64,000 nucleotides of DNA, taken from Arachnia propionica. GTDB taxonomy: Bacteria > Actinomycetota > Actinomycetes > Propionibacteriales > Propionibacteriaceae. Positions within the stretch are counted from its first letter, which is position 1, and each line of letters opens with the position of its first letter. Made by a program: the position numbers and the translations under genes. Below the pieces are notes generated by a model. The model was not told where the DNA came from. It was given only the letters and a program-made list of their open reading frames with translations, and made no database searches. Positions 1 to 9,197 of the stretch are shown piece after piece. The DNA is taken from NCBI RefSeq assembly GCF_003932785.1, contig NZ_RQYT01000030.1, positions 1 to 64,000 on the forward strand, read 5' to 3'.

Positions 1-2
1 CA

Positions 3-404
3 CGAGCCTTCACCGCGGGATCAATCTTCTTCGGCATGATGCCAACCTTCCCACCCCAGAAAGGACCGGCACGAAACCTGGGGCGCTTCACTGCCTTGGA
101 AGGAACAGCATCGCTGATGATGACGATCATCAACTCGAGCATCCGCTCGATCGAGGAGGACGAACAGGAGATCGTCTCGGAAGGGCCTCGGATCGTGGAA
201 GGGCTTCGGCTCATCTCCAGTGCGGCTCAACTCCCCGATGACTACTGGATGGACGTGATCCGCTGGGGCTTCAGCAATCTCGCCCATCACATGCGCCAGT
301 CTGGCGGGAGCCACGCGCGCCTTGAGCAGGCATGGCGGGAGTTCATCAACGAAGTCGTCTCGATGGCCCCGGAGAGCGTCCGGAACAGCCGCTACAACGA
401 GTGA
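3..404 (+). CDS. Hypothetical protein, probably 3' end of a longer gene
   Basis: The frame is open from the first bases of the window, so the true start may lie outside it. The first ATG codons (36 and 39) have no visible ribosome-binding site, which favours a partial gene. The C-terminal half reads as an amphipathic helical domain (residues around DDYWMDVIRWGF, then LEQAWREFINEV). I recognise no family. It lies upstream of the NTPase operon and is separated from it by a palindromic repeat, so it need not belong to that operon. Confidence 0.4.
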   Translation, partial: RAFTAGSIFFGMMPTFPPQKGPARNLGRFTALEGTASLMMTIINSSIRSIEEDEQEIVSEGPRIVEGLRLISSAAQLPDDYWMDVIRWGFSNLAHHMRQSGGSHARLEQAWREFINEVVSMAPESVRNSRYNE

Positions 405-453
405 ACGAGATCCCCGGCGTTCAGAACTGTTGGTGGTGATCACGCCCATTTTT

Positions 454-598
454 CGCTGGTCGAGCCGGACTGCGAGCGTCAGCGAGCCGTCCGTGTCGAG
501 ACCTCTGGTACACGGTGCTGGGACTCAAGTTGGGCGGGGATCCCACGGAGGTCTCGACACGGATCCTCCGCAGGCTCCGGACCCGGCTCGACCAGCGG
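454..598. repeat. Dispersed palindromic element, copy 1
   Basis: Ends are inverted copies of GCTGGTCGAGCC and GGCTCGACCAGC, with internal inverted GTGTCGAGACC/GGTCTCGACAC. It fills most of the gene-free stretch 405-788. The same element recurs at 16.3, 25.4, 28.7-29.0, 33.6-33.9, 37.0-37.3 and 48.0-48.5 kb, several times inside CRISPR repeats. The rest of the gap holds only the GTCCGTCAGT motif and the next gene's Shine-Dalgarno. Confidence 0.8.
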
Positions 599-737
599 TG
601 GGAGGGACAGTGCTGGGGCCGTCATGGACAACTACTTCAGCCCGATGAATAACCCTTGCGGACGATAAACGCCCTTGGGTCGTTTCGGGTGCCGCGGAAC
701 CCAGAGGTCGGCTTCGTCGCGGTTGGGGCCGTCGGGT

Positions 738-750
738 CTGTCCGTCAGTG
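738..750 (+). promoter_or_regulatory. CTGTCCGTCAGTG upstream motif
   Basis: One of seven copies of (C)TGTCCGTCAGTRA in the window, each oriented towards the nearest downstream gene. This one ends 38 nt before the NTPase start at 789. Function unknown; promoter or operator element is inferred from position. Confidence 0.45.
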
Positions 751-788
751 GTAACTGAATGCCGACGGATGCAGGGAGGAACAGTCCG

Positions 789-3380
789 ATGGGTCGAGAA
801 CAGCTTCCGTTCCAGGAGGACCATGGGGATGGGGCCTCAGCCAGTTCGCGGTTCACCGACCGTGTCCTGGAGTCGGAGGCACTGCGACGGAGTCTCGAGG
901 TACATCGAGCTGCGATCGACGCCGATGCCATCGACCCCGAGGTCATGAACAACATGCTGGTCTTCTACGGCATCGGTGGCGTGGGCAAGTCGGCTCTGTC
1001 CGAGAAGCTCGAAGAGTGGCTGAACGGTGGGAAGGGCTGCGCCCACTGGGGGGCGTGCCCCACCGGGTTTGGCGTGGTGACGGCTCGATGGGACCTGCGT
1101 ACTGATGCGGAACTCAAGAGCCCTGTACTGCTCCACCTCCGGCTGCGCGAGGCGCTCGCAGCGGCTGGTGTGGAAACACCCATGCTGGATCTGGGGATCG
1201 TCGCGGTGGCAACCAAGTTCAACTCGAGCATGGGCGCGGAGCAGCATGGTTCCCTGGCAGCCGTACCGGCACTTGCGGAAGGTCTGCTCTCGACGTTGTT
1301 CCCGACAGTCGACACACAGGACGGCGGTGGGCTGTCTGCCTCACACCACCTGCTCAACCTGGTGGTCACCACAAACAGCGTCCCCGAGGGAATCACGTCG
1401 TGGATCCCCGAAGCCGTCTCCAGGATCATGAGGTCTGAGGCGGACGTCCGGGGACTGTCCCTTGCAGTGCAGACACTGGGGTGGTCACTGTCCGAGGACC
1501 TCAAGAAGCTCCCTCCGACACGACGGCCCCTGCCGGTGGTCTTCGTCGACACCTTCGAGGTTCTCTCCGACGTGGCGCGCAGAGAGGACGAACGGGTGGT
1601 GAACTGTGCACTGGCTGCCCTCCACAGCTGCCTGATCGTCGTCACTGGCCGAGAACTGGTGAACTGGGCAGGGGATCGACTGGGGTTGCTCCACCATGGG
1701 CCCCACACGTGGCCTTCATTGGCCAGAACCAACGGGATGGCGGAGGAGCCCCGTCAGCACCTGATCGGCCTGCTGGACGTTCACGACGCCCGGGCCCTGT
1801 TGGAGGCCTACCTTGATGAGCTCGGCGCATCACTGGCAGAAGGACTGTGCGAGCGCTTGGCTGAGCGAGCAAGACTTCCCATCCACATCGACGCCATCGT
1901 CCAGCTGGCTCGCGAGTGTGTACGGGCGAACCCGGGCAGGACCCTGACAGAGGAGGACCTCGGCGGCAACCTGGAGACAGTGGTGGAGCGCCTCATGGAA
2001 CGTACGTCACCCCGACGGGCTGACCTCCTCCAGGCCGCTGCCGTCGCCGGACAGTTCGACGCCCCCATGTTGGCGGCCGTCGCCGAGACCAGAGTGGCTG
2101 AAGCTGAAGCGTTCCTGGACAGTGCTCTCATCCACAGGGTTCCCGGTAGGGGGTACTTTCAGTATCACCTCCATGATGAAATCAGGGAGATTCTGTTGGC
2201 GGCGGGCCACGCGGTGGTGAATGCGTGGAACGACCATGATCGAAAAGTGGCAGCCAGTCGAGGGCTTGCTCACTTGGAGGCTGAGCTCCGTTCGGCGAAA
2301 GAGTCTGACGAGCTGGAGCGCAGACTATTGGTGCACGCGGCGGCGATTCGAATAGCATTCGAATATGAGATGGAAGTCGAGTGGGTGATTGAAGAGTTCG
2401 GTAGAACACCTTCGCGGCTGCGGTTGTCACGTCTATTGGGTGAGATGCCTCGCGGGACCTCACTTCTGTCGCAAACCGTGCGCCTGAACTCCATTCTTGC
2501 CAAGCCTGCTCGTGCGCGCCTCAAGGAGCTTGAGTGGGCCCTTGAATCCTTCAGTTACGAGGAAGTGCACAGGAAAGCAGAACTGTGGCTGGCGTACTCG
2601 TATCGATCCATGTGGCGTTATGATGAAGCTCTCGCGGTATTCCGGAGTTTGCGTAGCCGTCGGCGGCTTCGGACCTATGCGACGCAATATGTCCTTACAT
2701 GTCTGTATGCTCGGAGATACCGGGATGCCCTGGTTTCCTGGCTGAGGTGGGGCTCCGATGTGGGGCAGGTGATGGGAACGCTGATGCAGTCGCTAGGCCT
2801 CTGTGATGCTGCCGCTACCCTCAAGGGACAGCGTCTTGAAGCGGTCGACAAAGCCAGAGTCTCCCGACATTGGACGTCTCAGCTCTTTGTTTCGCTTGTA
2901 GGTGCGAAGTGTTGGTCCGATAAAAATGTGGATGATGTTCTTCGAAGAGCCTACGGTGAAGCGGCTGAGCTCGAGCGAATGGATGGTCCGCGTCATTATT
3001 GGACGTGGCGGGCGATGTGGAACATTTTCGACGAGGAAAAGGTGGCTGAATCGTGGCGGCAGCTATCAAAACTGGTCAATGCGGATGGTGTGCAGCAAAA
3101 GGAAGAGCTTGACGCTCAAGTGATGGTTGCAGGGCTTCGGCTGCTGGCCACGAAGGACGATCACTACGTCAATGAATTCAGGGAAGCTGGATTGCCGACG
3201 TGGGTGAGCGTTCCAGTCGAGATGTTGTATGAACACCTCAAGGACTTGGGTCTGGTTGACTTTGACATGGTGCCCCTTCCAACTCAGTGGCTGGGGGAGC
3301 GTGAGGCTGTCAAGCAGCGATGGATCGCGATCTTCAATCGCCTTGTGGAGGAGGCGCGCGCAAGAAAGGAGTCGGTATGA
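789..3380 (+). CDS. STAND-type (NB-ARC-like) NTPase with C-terminal helical repeats
   Basis: 863 aa. The start at 789 is chosen over ATG 759 because GGGAGGA sits 8 nt before it. Walker A is GIGGVGKS (residues 61-68). A hydrophobic strand ending VVFVDTFE (about 250) fits Walker B, and LIVVTGRE (about 280) fits a sensor strand; a winged-helix-like region (about 390-480) follows, as in STAND NTPases. The C-terminal half shows TPR-like helical pairs (for example YDEALAVF, about 620). STAND proteins usually act as ATP-gated sensors that oligomerise on detecting a ligand. The gene overlaps the next by ATGA, so NTPase, peptidase and DUF4062 protein form one coupled operon. The 3' half is visibly less GC-rich than the 5' half. 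The trigger is unknown; a defence role is inferred. Confidence 0.8.
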   Translation: MGREQLPFQEDHGDGASASSRFTDRVLESEALRRSLEVHRAAIDADAIDPEVMNNMLVFYGIGGVGKSALSEKLEEWLNGGKGCAHWGACPTGFGVVTARWDLRTDAELKSPVLLHLRLREALAAAGVETPMLDLGIVAVATKFNSSMGAEQHGSLAAVPALAEGLLSTLFPTVDTQDGGGLSASHHLLNLVVTTNSVPEGITSWIPEAVSRIMRSEADVRGLSLAVQTLGWSLSEDLKKLPPTRRPLPVVFVDTFEVLSDVARREDERVVNCALAALHSCLIVVTGRELVNWAGDRLGLLHHGPHTWPSLARTNGMAEEPRQHLIGLLDVHDARALLEAYLDELGASLAEGLCERLAERARLPIHIDAIVQLARECVRANPGRTLTEEDLGGNLETVVERLMERTSPRRADLLQAAAVAGQFDAPMLAAVAETRVAEAEAFLDSALIHRVPGRGYFQYHLHDEIREILLAAGHAVVNAWNDHDRKVAASRGLAHLEAELRSAKESDELERRLLVHAAAIRIAFEYEMEVEWVIEEFGRTPSRLRLSRLLGEMPRGTSLLSQTVRLNSILAKPARARLKELEWALESFSYEEVHRKAELWLAYSYRSMWRYDEALAVFRSLRSRRRLRTYATQYVLTCLYARRYRDALVSWLRWGSDVGQVMGTLMQSLGLCDAAATLKGQRLEAVDKARVSRHWTSQLFVSLVGAKCWSDKNVDDVLRRAYGEAAELERMDGPRHYWTWRAMWNIFDEEKVAESWRQLSKLVNADGVQQKEELDAQVMVAGLRLLATKDDHYVNEFREAGLPTWVSVPVEMLYEHLKDLGLVDFDMVPLPTQWLGEREAVKQRWIAIFNRLVEEARARKESV

Positions 3381-4498
3381 GTCCGATGGATGATCTGCGG
3401 GAGGCCTATGGTCTTCTGGGACGGGTGGTGCGGCCCACGCGCTGGACGACGCCACTGGGTCTGTCGAGGGTACGGTCGGAACTGGCTGAGCTTGTCATGC
3501 GAGGTGGATCGACCAGTGGGCTCAGTCTGTGGGAGTACGACCATCCAGACCTGTTGCAGGTCCCGGACGCTGTGGGGGTCTGTGAACGAGCACTGGCTCG
3601 GGTGGAGGAGGACCTTCATAAGCACGAGGTCTGGGCCCTTCGGACCCTTCTGGAGGAAGCCCTCGCTTCAGCGGCTGAGGCGAGGAACCACGAAGCTGCG
3701 GCGGTGACCGAGAGAACCACCCGTACCCATGGCCTTCCCACTCCCGACGAAGTAGCCGAGGCCAGCCGGATCCTCACCGCCCCCACAGAGGACGAGCAGA
3801 CCGCAACGGTATCCGATGAGGAAGTGGCAGCGTCGATGCGTCTCGCGCTCGATCGACTCGGCATCGAGGGATGGACGGTGGAGATCGCCGATGGCAAGGT
3901 CTCCGACATGGCCGTCATCGGGGGAAGGCACCGTGTCGACGTTCGGAAGGGGGCACGCTTCACTGATTCGGCGGTTCGGCAGCTGTTGGTCCACGAGATC
4001 GGCACTCATGTCCTGCGTCGTCACTGTGCAGAGAATCAGGCGAGTTACCCCGTGCGTCTTCCTGTCGGAGCAGCGATCCGCACCGAGGAGGGTTTCGCGG
4101 TCTGGCGTGAGCACGAAGCCCAGGTGAGCTTCCCGTCGCGTTCCCGCATCTATGCGGCGCGGGTCGTGGCCGTCGATGTGGCGCTGCGTGCTGGAATCCG
4201 GGACGTCATCGAAGCCTTGGCGGATCACATCGGCCTGACCAGCGCGATCGGCACTGCCATCCGTGTCAAGCGAGGGCTCGTCAACCCTGACGAACCTGGA
4301 GCGAACGTCAAGGATCACGTCTACTTCACTGGTTCCCGCGCCGTCGGGACACATCTTCGCCAGCACCCTGACGATCTCGGCCTGCTGTTTGCCGCGAAGT
4401 GGCCGCTCGAGGAGTTGTGGCGGGTTCGAGACCTTGCCGCAGCCGGGCTGGTTGATCCAGTTCCCAGCCATCTGACAGACCCCCGCATCGTCCTCTGA
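3377..4498 (+). CDS. DUF1704-like zinc metallopeptidase
   Basis: 373 aa. The start at ATG 3377 overlaps the upstream stop (ATGA) and follows AAAGGAG. The catalytic signature is H206-E-I-G-T-H210, with E237-E238-G-F-A about 30 residues later. This matches the HExxTH...EE(G)(L/F)A pattern of the DUF1704 family, whose eukaryotic members (MATCAP) are tyrosine carboxypeptidases. The N-terminal 130 residues are helical with no recognised domain. Position between a STAND NTPase and a DUF4062 protein suggests a protease effector or processing enzyme in a conflict system. Family by motif is fairly secure; substrate is unknown. Confidence 0.75.
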   Translation: MSPMDDLREAYGLLGRVVRPTRWTTPLGLSRVRSELAELVMRGGSTSGLSLWEYDHPDLLQVPDAVGVCERALARVEEDLHKHEVWALRTLLEEALASAAEARNHEAAAVTERTTRTHGLPTPDEVAEASRILTAPTEDEQTATVSDEEVAASMRLALDRLGIEGWTVEIADGKVSDMAVIGGRHRVDVRKGARFTDSAVRQLLVHEIGTHVLRRHCAENQASYPVRLPVGAAIRTEEGFAVWREHEAQVSFPSRSRIYAARVVAVDVALRAGIRDVIEALADHIGLTSAIGTAIRVKRGLVNPDEPGANVKDHVYFTGSRAVGTHLRQHPDDLGLLFAAKWPLEELWRVRDLAAAGLVDPVPSHLTDPRIVL

Positions 4499-4514
4499 GG
4501 AGGGAGAACACAAC

Positions 4515-5483
4515 ATGATTTCGCAGTATCGAGTGTTCGTCGCAGCACCCAGCGACGTGAAGAAAGAACGGGACCTCGTCTTTGAGGTCGTCAACACCTT
4601 GGCCTACGACCCGTTCCTCAAGGGACGTGTCTCCCTTCAGGTCGTGGCCTGGGATGGCCCATCGGCCACGGTGCCGATGCTCGGCCACCTCGATCCCCAG
4701 GCGGCGATCTCCGAAGGACTTCCTCGTCCCGGCGACTGTGAGTTCGTGGTGCTCATCCTCCATTCAAGGCTGGGGACTCCGCTGCCAGACGAATACGCGT
4801 CAGCCCTCGGGCTGTCGGAGGTCACCGGAACCGAATGGGAGTACCACGACGCCCTGCGTGGTGCTGAACGGCCGGTCTGGCCAACCGAGCTGCTCATCTA
4901 CCGAAAGAAGGGAGAACACCCGAGCGACGAACAGGGCACCAAGGTTGATGCCTTCTTCCAAGCCCTGGATGACGCCAAGCGTGGCTACAACTGGTTCCAG
5001 GATCCTGATGACTTCGCCCGGAACCTCTCGGATCATCTACGTGAACTGCTGGCGCGTTCAGGACGGATCGTCGATGGCCAGACCATCAGCCGCTGGGTCC
5101 AGCACCCGACGACGCCACTGCCCGCATGGGTGGTGCCGTTCCTGAGGGACATCACGCAGGACCCCCACCAACGGGCGGGAGTCGCTCGTGCAGTGGGGCA
5201 GGTGATCTGTGAATCCCAGGACATTGCCTACGTACTTGATGTCAGCGAAGCCATGGGAGAGACCTCGGGTGGGTTCGAGGTGGCCGAACAGCTGCGTCTT
5301 CACTACGCGGAGCTGTTCCCGGACATGACACAGCGTGAAGCCACACGGGCCGTCGCAGTGTTCCGGTCATTCGCCCGGGACAGAGCGCTGACCGCCGAGG
5401 AACGCGAGGAGGTCGACGCTGCTGCGGGCCGCATGGAAATCCTGATCCCGGTCCTGCGTGAGGACTCCGCGGGTGGGTCCTGA
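4515..5483 (+). CDS. DUF4062/TIR-like domain protein with C-terminal helical domain
   Basis: 322 aa, preceded by GGAGGGAG and 16 nt after the peptidase gene. The N-terminus (YRVFVAAPSDVKKERD, residues 5-20) and the following alpha/beta segments (VVLILHSRLG, then TGTEWEYHDAL) fit DUF4062, a domain with a TIR/Rossmann-like fold found in NTPase conflict systems. Residues 190-322 form a separate all-helical domain that could be an effector-associated adaptor for the NTPase; this part is inference. It closes the three-gene operon. A TIR-like hydrolase activity is possible, but I did not identify a catalytic glutamate with certainty. Confidence 0.7.
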   Translation: MISQYRVFVAAPSDVKKERDLVFEVVNTLAYDPFLKGRVSLQVVAWDGPSATVPMLGHLDPQAAISEGLPRPGDCEFVVLILHSRLGTPLPDEYASALGLSEVTGTEWEYHDALRGAERPVWPTELLIYRKKGEHPSDEQGTKVDAFFQALDDAKRGYNWFQDPDDFARNLSDHLRELLARSGRIVDGQTISRWVQHPTTPLPAWVVPFLRDITQDPHQRAGVARAVGQVICESQDIAYVLDVSEAMGETSGGFEVAEQLRLHYAELFPDMTQREATRAVAVFRSFARDRALTAEEREEVDAAAGRMEILIPVLREDSAGGS

Positions 5484-5696
5484 TCCTCCTGATCGGTGCC
5501 ACTCCCCGAACCAGTGGGGAAGAAGGGCGTTGTGGTCAAGTCCTTTGCGGGACGCTTGGCTGTCCAGGATCTCGTTCACCTGGGCCATCGACCGGCCCCA
5601 GACAGGTGTCGCTTCGTGCCGCGGGCACCCTCGTCCGGCCGGTCAGGTTCAGCGGCTGCGGTAGACCTGGGACCGCCGCAGGAAAATTTCTTCCCG

Positions 5697-5726
5697 GATT
5701 CTCTGAAGTCTCGCGACGCCGGGACC
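5697..5726 (+). promoter_or_regulatory. TTCTCTGAAGT shared upstream element (copy 1 of 3)
   Basis: ATTCTCTGAAGT, then GCG and CGGGACC about 5-12 nt later, preceded by AAAATTTCT about 15 nt upstream. The same architecture recurs at 11530 and 11889 before the two zinc-finger genes. Here it directly abuts the lipoprotein start, so transcription may begin almost at the start codon. Shared regulation of the three units is inferred. Confidence 0.5.
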
Positions 5727-5727
5727 T

Positions 5728-6954
5728 ATGAAATGTATGAAGCTCCTGTCACAGCCCCGCGGGCTGGTTCACCGTGTCCTCGTCGCCCTGCTGGGCGTCG
5801 CCGTCGTCCTTGGCCTCGTCTCCTGCTCGGAGGAGGTCCCACCTGCCGCTCCGATCGATGCGGACGGCATCGTCATCATCACCAACTCGCACGCCAACGT
5901 GCCCGTGCCCCGGCTGTCGAAGACGGTCGCCGCGATGGTCACCAGTGCGCTCCAGCACGGGCTGCCCATCATCCTCGTCTCCGCCGACGGCACCCCCGAG
6001 GTGCTCGATCTCGGGGACCTCAGGGTCACCGGGGACAACGACGGCCGACGCAGACAGAGCCTGAACCGGAACCTCCAGGTCATCGCCGCCGCCATCACCG
6101 CCCTGCCCAACGCTGACGGGGCCAACTCCTACGACGCCTTCGCCGTCGCCGTCGGGAAGGCCCAGTCGGAGGGCATGACCCGGCCCGCCTTCGTCTGCAT
6201 CGCCTGCGGCCTCGACACCGCAGGCCCCCTCGACATGACCCTCCCCGGTGCCCTCGACTCGGACGTGGAAGCGGTGGTGGAGTACCTGAGCTTCCAGGAC
6301 CAGCTGGTGTCCTTCACCGCCTTCACCCACGCTGAGGTCCACCTCGTCGCCACCGGCGCGACGGCCCCGCCACAGGAACCACTCAGCCCGCGCCTGCAGA
6401 AGGCCCTGACCCATCAGTGGGCCGAAGTGCTCAAGGCAGGAGGGGCCGAGGTCCACATCGACCCCCTGCCGCTGGGCGGCCCCTCCATCGAGACCGAGTT
6501 CACCGTCCCCACCGTCGCCCTCGGGCCGGAGCCGGTCCGCGCAGTCATCGCCACCTGCGACCCGGAGCCCGAGAACTTCGACGGCTCCTCCGGGGCCCGC
6601 TTCGAGCCCGACCGCGCCGAGTGGGTGGACGTCGACGCGGCCCGCGCCGAGTTCGCCCGCATCGTGGAGTGGCTCCAGGCCGACCCGGCCCGCAGCATCG
6701 TCATCTCCGGAACCACCAGCGACGACCGCACCGGCGACCCCAACGAGGGCCTCACCCTCTCCCTGGCCCGGGCCCGCAAGGCCGCCGACCTGCTGATCTC
6801 CCTCGGTGTCAACCCCAGCCAGATCACCGACGTGCGGGGGCTGGGCCCCCACTACCCCGGCCGGATCGAGGACCGCGAACCCGACGGAACCCCCATCCCC
6901 GAACTCCGCACCAAGAACCGCAAGATCATCGTCGATTTCACCGCCTCCTGCTGA
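5728..6954 (+). CDS. Lipoprotein with C-terminal OmpA-like domain
   Basis: 408 aa. It has a basic N-terminus, a hydrophobic stretch (residues 15-30) and lipobox L-V-S-C33, so it is a predicted membrane-anchored lipoprotein. Residues 45-250 form an alpha/beta region reminiscent of a VWA-like fold without an obvious MIDAS motif. Residues about 290-405 fit the OmpA peptidoglycan-binding domain: VISGTTSD, then LSLARARKAADLLISLG and the terminal NRKIIV. First gene of an operon with three further genes (13-22 nt gaps). In a Gram-positive cell it would link membrane and wall. ATG 5737 is an alternative start; no strong Shine-Dalgarno is seen for either. Confidence 0.75.
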   Translation: MKCMKLLSQPRGLVHRVLVALLGVAVVLGLVSCSEEVPPAAPIDADGIVIITNSHANVPVPRLSKTVAAMVTSALQHGLPIILVSADGTPEVLDLGDLRVTGDNDGRRRQSLNRNLQVIAAAITALPNADGANSYDAFAVAVGKAQSEGMTRPAFVCIACGLDTAGPLDMTLPGALDSDVEAVVEYLSFQDQLVSFTAFTHAEVHLVATGATAPPQEPLSPRLQKALTHQWAEVLKAGGAEVHIDPLPLGGPSIETEFTVPTVALGPEPVRAVIATCDPEPENFDGSSGARFEPDRAEWVDVDAARAEFARIVEWLQADPARSIVISGTTSDDRTGDPNEGLTLSLARARKAADLLISLGVNPSQITDVRGLGPHYPGRIEDREPDGTPIPELRTKNRKIIVDFTASC

Positions 6955-6966
6955 GAGAAGGACATC

Positions 6967-7686
6967 ATGGCCACCAAGTTCCGGCTTCGCCCCGACCACG
7001 CCCACGTTCCCGACGCCCTGCCCTTCTTCCTGCTCCTCCCCGGCAAGCCGCTGCGCTACTCGCTGTGGTCCAGGTTCTGGGACCGTTGGGCCGGGCGCCG
7101 CGACCGCACCGACGCCACCCGCACCTCGGGTGACGACGCGCCGGTCGCCGACACCCCCTGGCTGACCCGCCTCGTCAGCGAGTGCAGCAACGTCATCACC
7201 GCTGAACGGATCCGCACGGAGGCCCTCGTCGCCGTCATCGACCGGGAACGGGCCGAGCTGGAGGCCCGCCTCCATCGCGCCGAGGCCGTCGCAACCAGTA
7301 GTCAGGCTGAACTCCAGCGGATCAGCGACGCCCCCATCGGCGACGGGATCGTCGGCACCGGAGAGCAGTTCAGCTCCCCCGAGGAACGGCTCCAGCGGCG
7401 CCAGCTCGAACGCGCCGCCGCCGTCTCCGCCCAGGAAGGACGCATCGCCTCCGCCAACGCCGAGGTGCTCGAGATCAACGCCCGCCTCGAGGTCCTCACC
7501 CAGGAACGGCGCTCCCACTGGGCGGTGCTCCGGGAGCGGGTCCGCAACCTCGTCAAGCACTACCGGCGCCGCGCCAGCACCTACGTCCGCGCCATGGAAC
7601 GCCGCCGCGACGGCGTCACCTGGCAGGTCCCCGACATCCCCTGCCCCGACTGGGCCCTCGCCGACCTCGGCGCTCCCACCGCCTGA
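6967..7686 (+). CDS. Coiled-coil protein of unknown function
   Basis: 239 aa, with GAGAAGGA before ATG 6967, 12 nt after the lipoprotein gene. The N-terminal 60 residues contain a short hydrophobic patch (LPFFLLLPGKPL). Residues 75-210 are a long charged coiled coil (ERAELEARLHRAE, then LEINARLEVLTQERR). No enzyme motif was found. Its position between the OmpA lipoprotein and a membrane coiled-coil protein suggests a structural part of an envelope complex; this is inference. Confidence 0.6.
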   Translation: MATKFRLRPDHAHVPDALPFFLLLPGKPLRYSLWSRFWDRWAGRRDRTDATRTSGDDAPVADTPWLTRLVSECSNVITAERIRTEALVAVIDRERAELEARLHRAEAVATSSQAELQRISDAPIGDGIVGTGEQFSSPEERLQRRQLERAAAVSAQEGRIASANAEVLEINARLEVLTQERRSHWAVLRERVRNLVKHYRRRASTYVRAMERRRDGVTWQVPDIPCPDWALADLGAPTA

Positions 7687-7707
7687 TCCACGAGAGGAAG
7701 TCAGACC

Positions 7708-8295
7708 ATGAGCATCCTGAACTGGCTCCGCCGAACCCCCAAGAAGTCCGAACCCGAGACCCGCATCATGCCCAAGCCGGTGAAGGTTGATCTCGACGAC
7801 TACCGCACCCATACCTCCTATTTCTCGCGGTTGAGCAGATGGGACATCTATCGTCCCCTCCCGATGAGCGAGGAGATCCCCGACCTGGAACCTCAACTGA
7901 GGAAGATCGAGGAGCGAGTGACAAGGCATGCCGCCGATAGCACTCTCGACGGCCTTGTCCCCGACCTCCTCGACCGGGAGATCCACGAGAACTGCGCCGA
8001 GGTCAGGGCCCGGATCGACGCGGCCCATGAGCAGGCCCGCGAGATGCTCAAGCAGTTCCTCGAGCAGGCCATGGCCGCTGAGGCCGAGCTGCAGCAGCAC
8101 ATCACCCGGCTGCGCCACCGTCGCGCCCGTTCCGAGCGTGAGTTCTGCCGCGCCTGGCAGGAGCTCACCGGCGAGGAGCCCGCCCTGCCCCAACCGGAGG
8201 GCCCCGGGGCGGAGGGCGTCGCAACGACGAGGGACGAAAGCCTCGACGACCACGATCGTCTTCACCGCCCCGCCATCATCGAGCTCGACCACTGA
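7708..8295 (+). CDS. Coiled-coil protein of unknown function
   Basis: 195 aa, preceded by GAGAGGAAG. Residues 50-155 are strongly helical and charged (LEPQLRKIEERVTRH, AEAELQQHITRLRHRRAR), ending in an acidic disordered tail. No transmembrane segment or signal peptide. It belongs to the same operon as the lipoprotein and the membrane protein that follows (gap 11 nt). Function unknown. Confidence 0.6.
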   Translation: MSILNWLRRTPKKSEPETRIMPKPVKVDLDDYRTHTSYFSRLSRWDIYRPLPMSEEIPDLEPQLRKIEERVTRHAADSTLDGLVPDLLDREIHENCAEVRARIDAAHEQAREMLKQFLEQAMAAEAELQQHITRLRHRRARSEREFCRAWQELTGEEPALPQPEGPGAEGVATTRDESLDDHDRLHRPAIIELDH

Positions 8296-8306
8296 GGGAG
8301 GAAGTC

Positions 8307-9137
8307 ATGACCATCCACAACCCTTCTGACATCACTCGTCATTCCGTCAACCCCACCGACTCCGTCCCGATCCCGGAGACCCGGTCCCGACCGCCGGGCG
8401 TGGCGCTCCCGTTCTCCGGGGTGGCTGCCCTCGTCGTCGGCATGGTGGGTTTGACGGCCGATGCCACACTGGCGTTGCCCGTCATGGAGTTGGCCTTCGG
8501 CGTGCCGTTCTGGCCGTCGGTGTTCATCCTCACCGTGGTGGCGATCGGGGCAGCCGATCTGGCCATCGTCGCCGGAGAACGCTGGACCAGTGGCAAACGC
8601 TTTGCGGCTGGCGTGTTGTTGTTGCTGGCGTTGCTCATCGGTGTGGCCATGGCATGGGCCCGCACCGTGCACGGGATCGCTCCGGAGGCGGACGCGCCGA
8701 TGATCGAAACAGCTTTGAGCGTCGGTGAGGAGGCGGTGCACGATGAGGGACCCGCGACCCTGCTCATGCTCGGCATCTACTGCGCTTCCGTGGCAAGCGT
8801 CTTTGCTGCCTCCATCAAGGTGCTCCACCCGGCCCGTAAGCAACTGAAGCACCACCAACGAGAGATGGAGCGGTCGTCGGAGACCCTGGCGCTCTTTGAA
8901 GCGGATCTCGTGGCAGTCCAGGAACGGATCCGACGTCAGGAGGAACGCGAAGAGCAACTTCACCGAGATCACGCCTGTGCCGTGGAGCAGCTCATTGCCA
9001 GAGAAGCCCAGCTCAAGGCCTACGCCCGCGACGCCATCGCCCGGGCCGTGGGCGACCCCGCGGCGACACCACTGGTTCGGGCCCCGCATGAGCCGAAACC
9101 CACCGATCAGTTCAACCGTCTGCATCCGGTGAACTGA
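8307..9137 (+). CDS. Four-TM membrane protein with cytoplasmic coiled coil
   Basis: 276 aa, start after GGGAGGAAG. Four hydrophobic segments at about residues 31-58, 66-88, 97-118 and 146-168, then a charged coiled coil (about 170-245) and a short tail. The topology loosely recalls MotA/ZorA-like subunits that pair with OmpA-domain partners, but I see no MotA signature, so that comparison rests only on architecture. Last gene of the lipoprotein operon. Confidence 0.6.
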   Translation: MTIHNPSDITRHSVNPTDSVPIPETRSRPPGVALPFSGVAALVVGMVGLTADATLALPVMELAFGVPFWPSVFILTVVAIGAADLAIVAGERWTSGKRFAAGVLLLLALLIGVAMAWARTVHGIAPEADAPMIETALSVGEEAVHDEGPATLLMLGIYCASVASVFAASIKVLHPARKQLKHHQREMERSSETLALFEADLVAVQERIRRQEEREEQLHRDHACAVEQLIAREAQLKAYARDAIARAVGDPAATPLVRAPHEPKPTDQFNRLHPVN

Positions 9138-9197
9138 GCACCCCTCCTCCTCCGCGCCCCTATCATCTGGAACAGGTGGCGCGAAGGGAGGCCAGGG

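Noticed and set aside
5749-8292. Long minus-strand open frame (847 codons) across the lipoprotein operon
   Set aside because: It is a mirror of well-supported plus-strand genes with their own ribosome-binding sites. Its composition (Gly/Asp/Val/Leu runs) is the usual antisense shadow in high-GC DNA.
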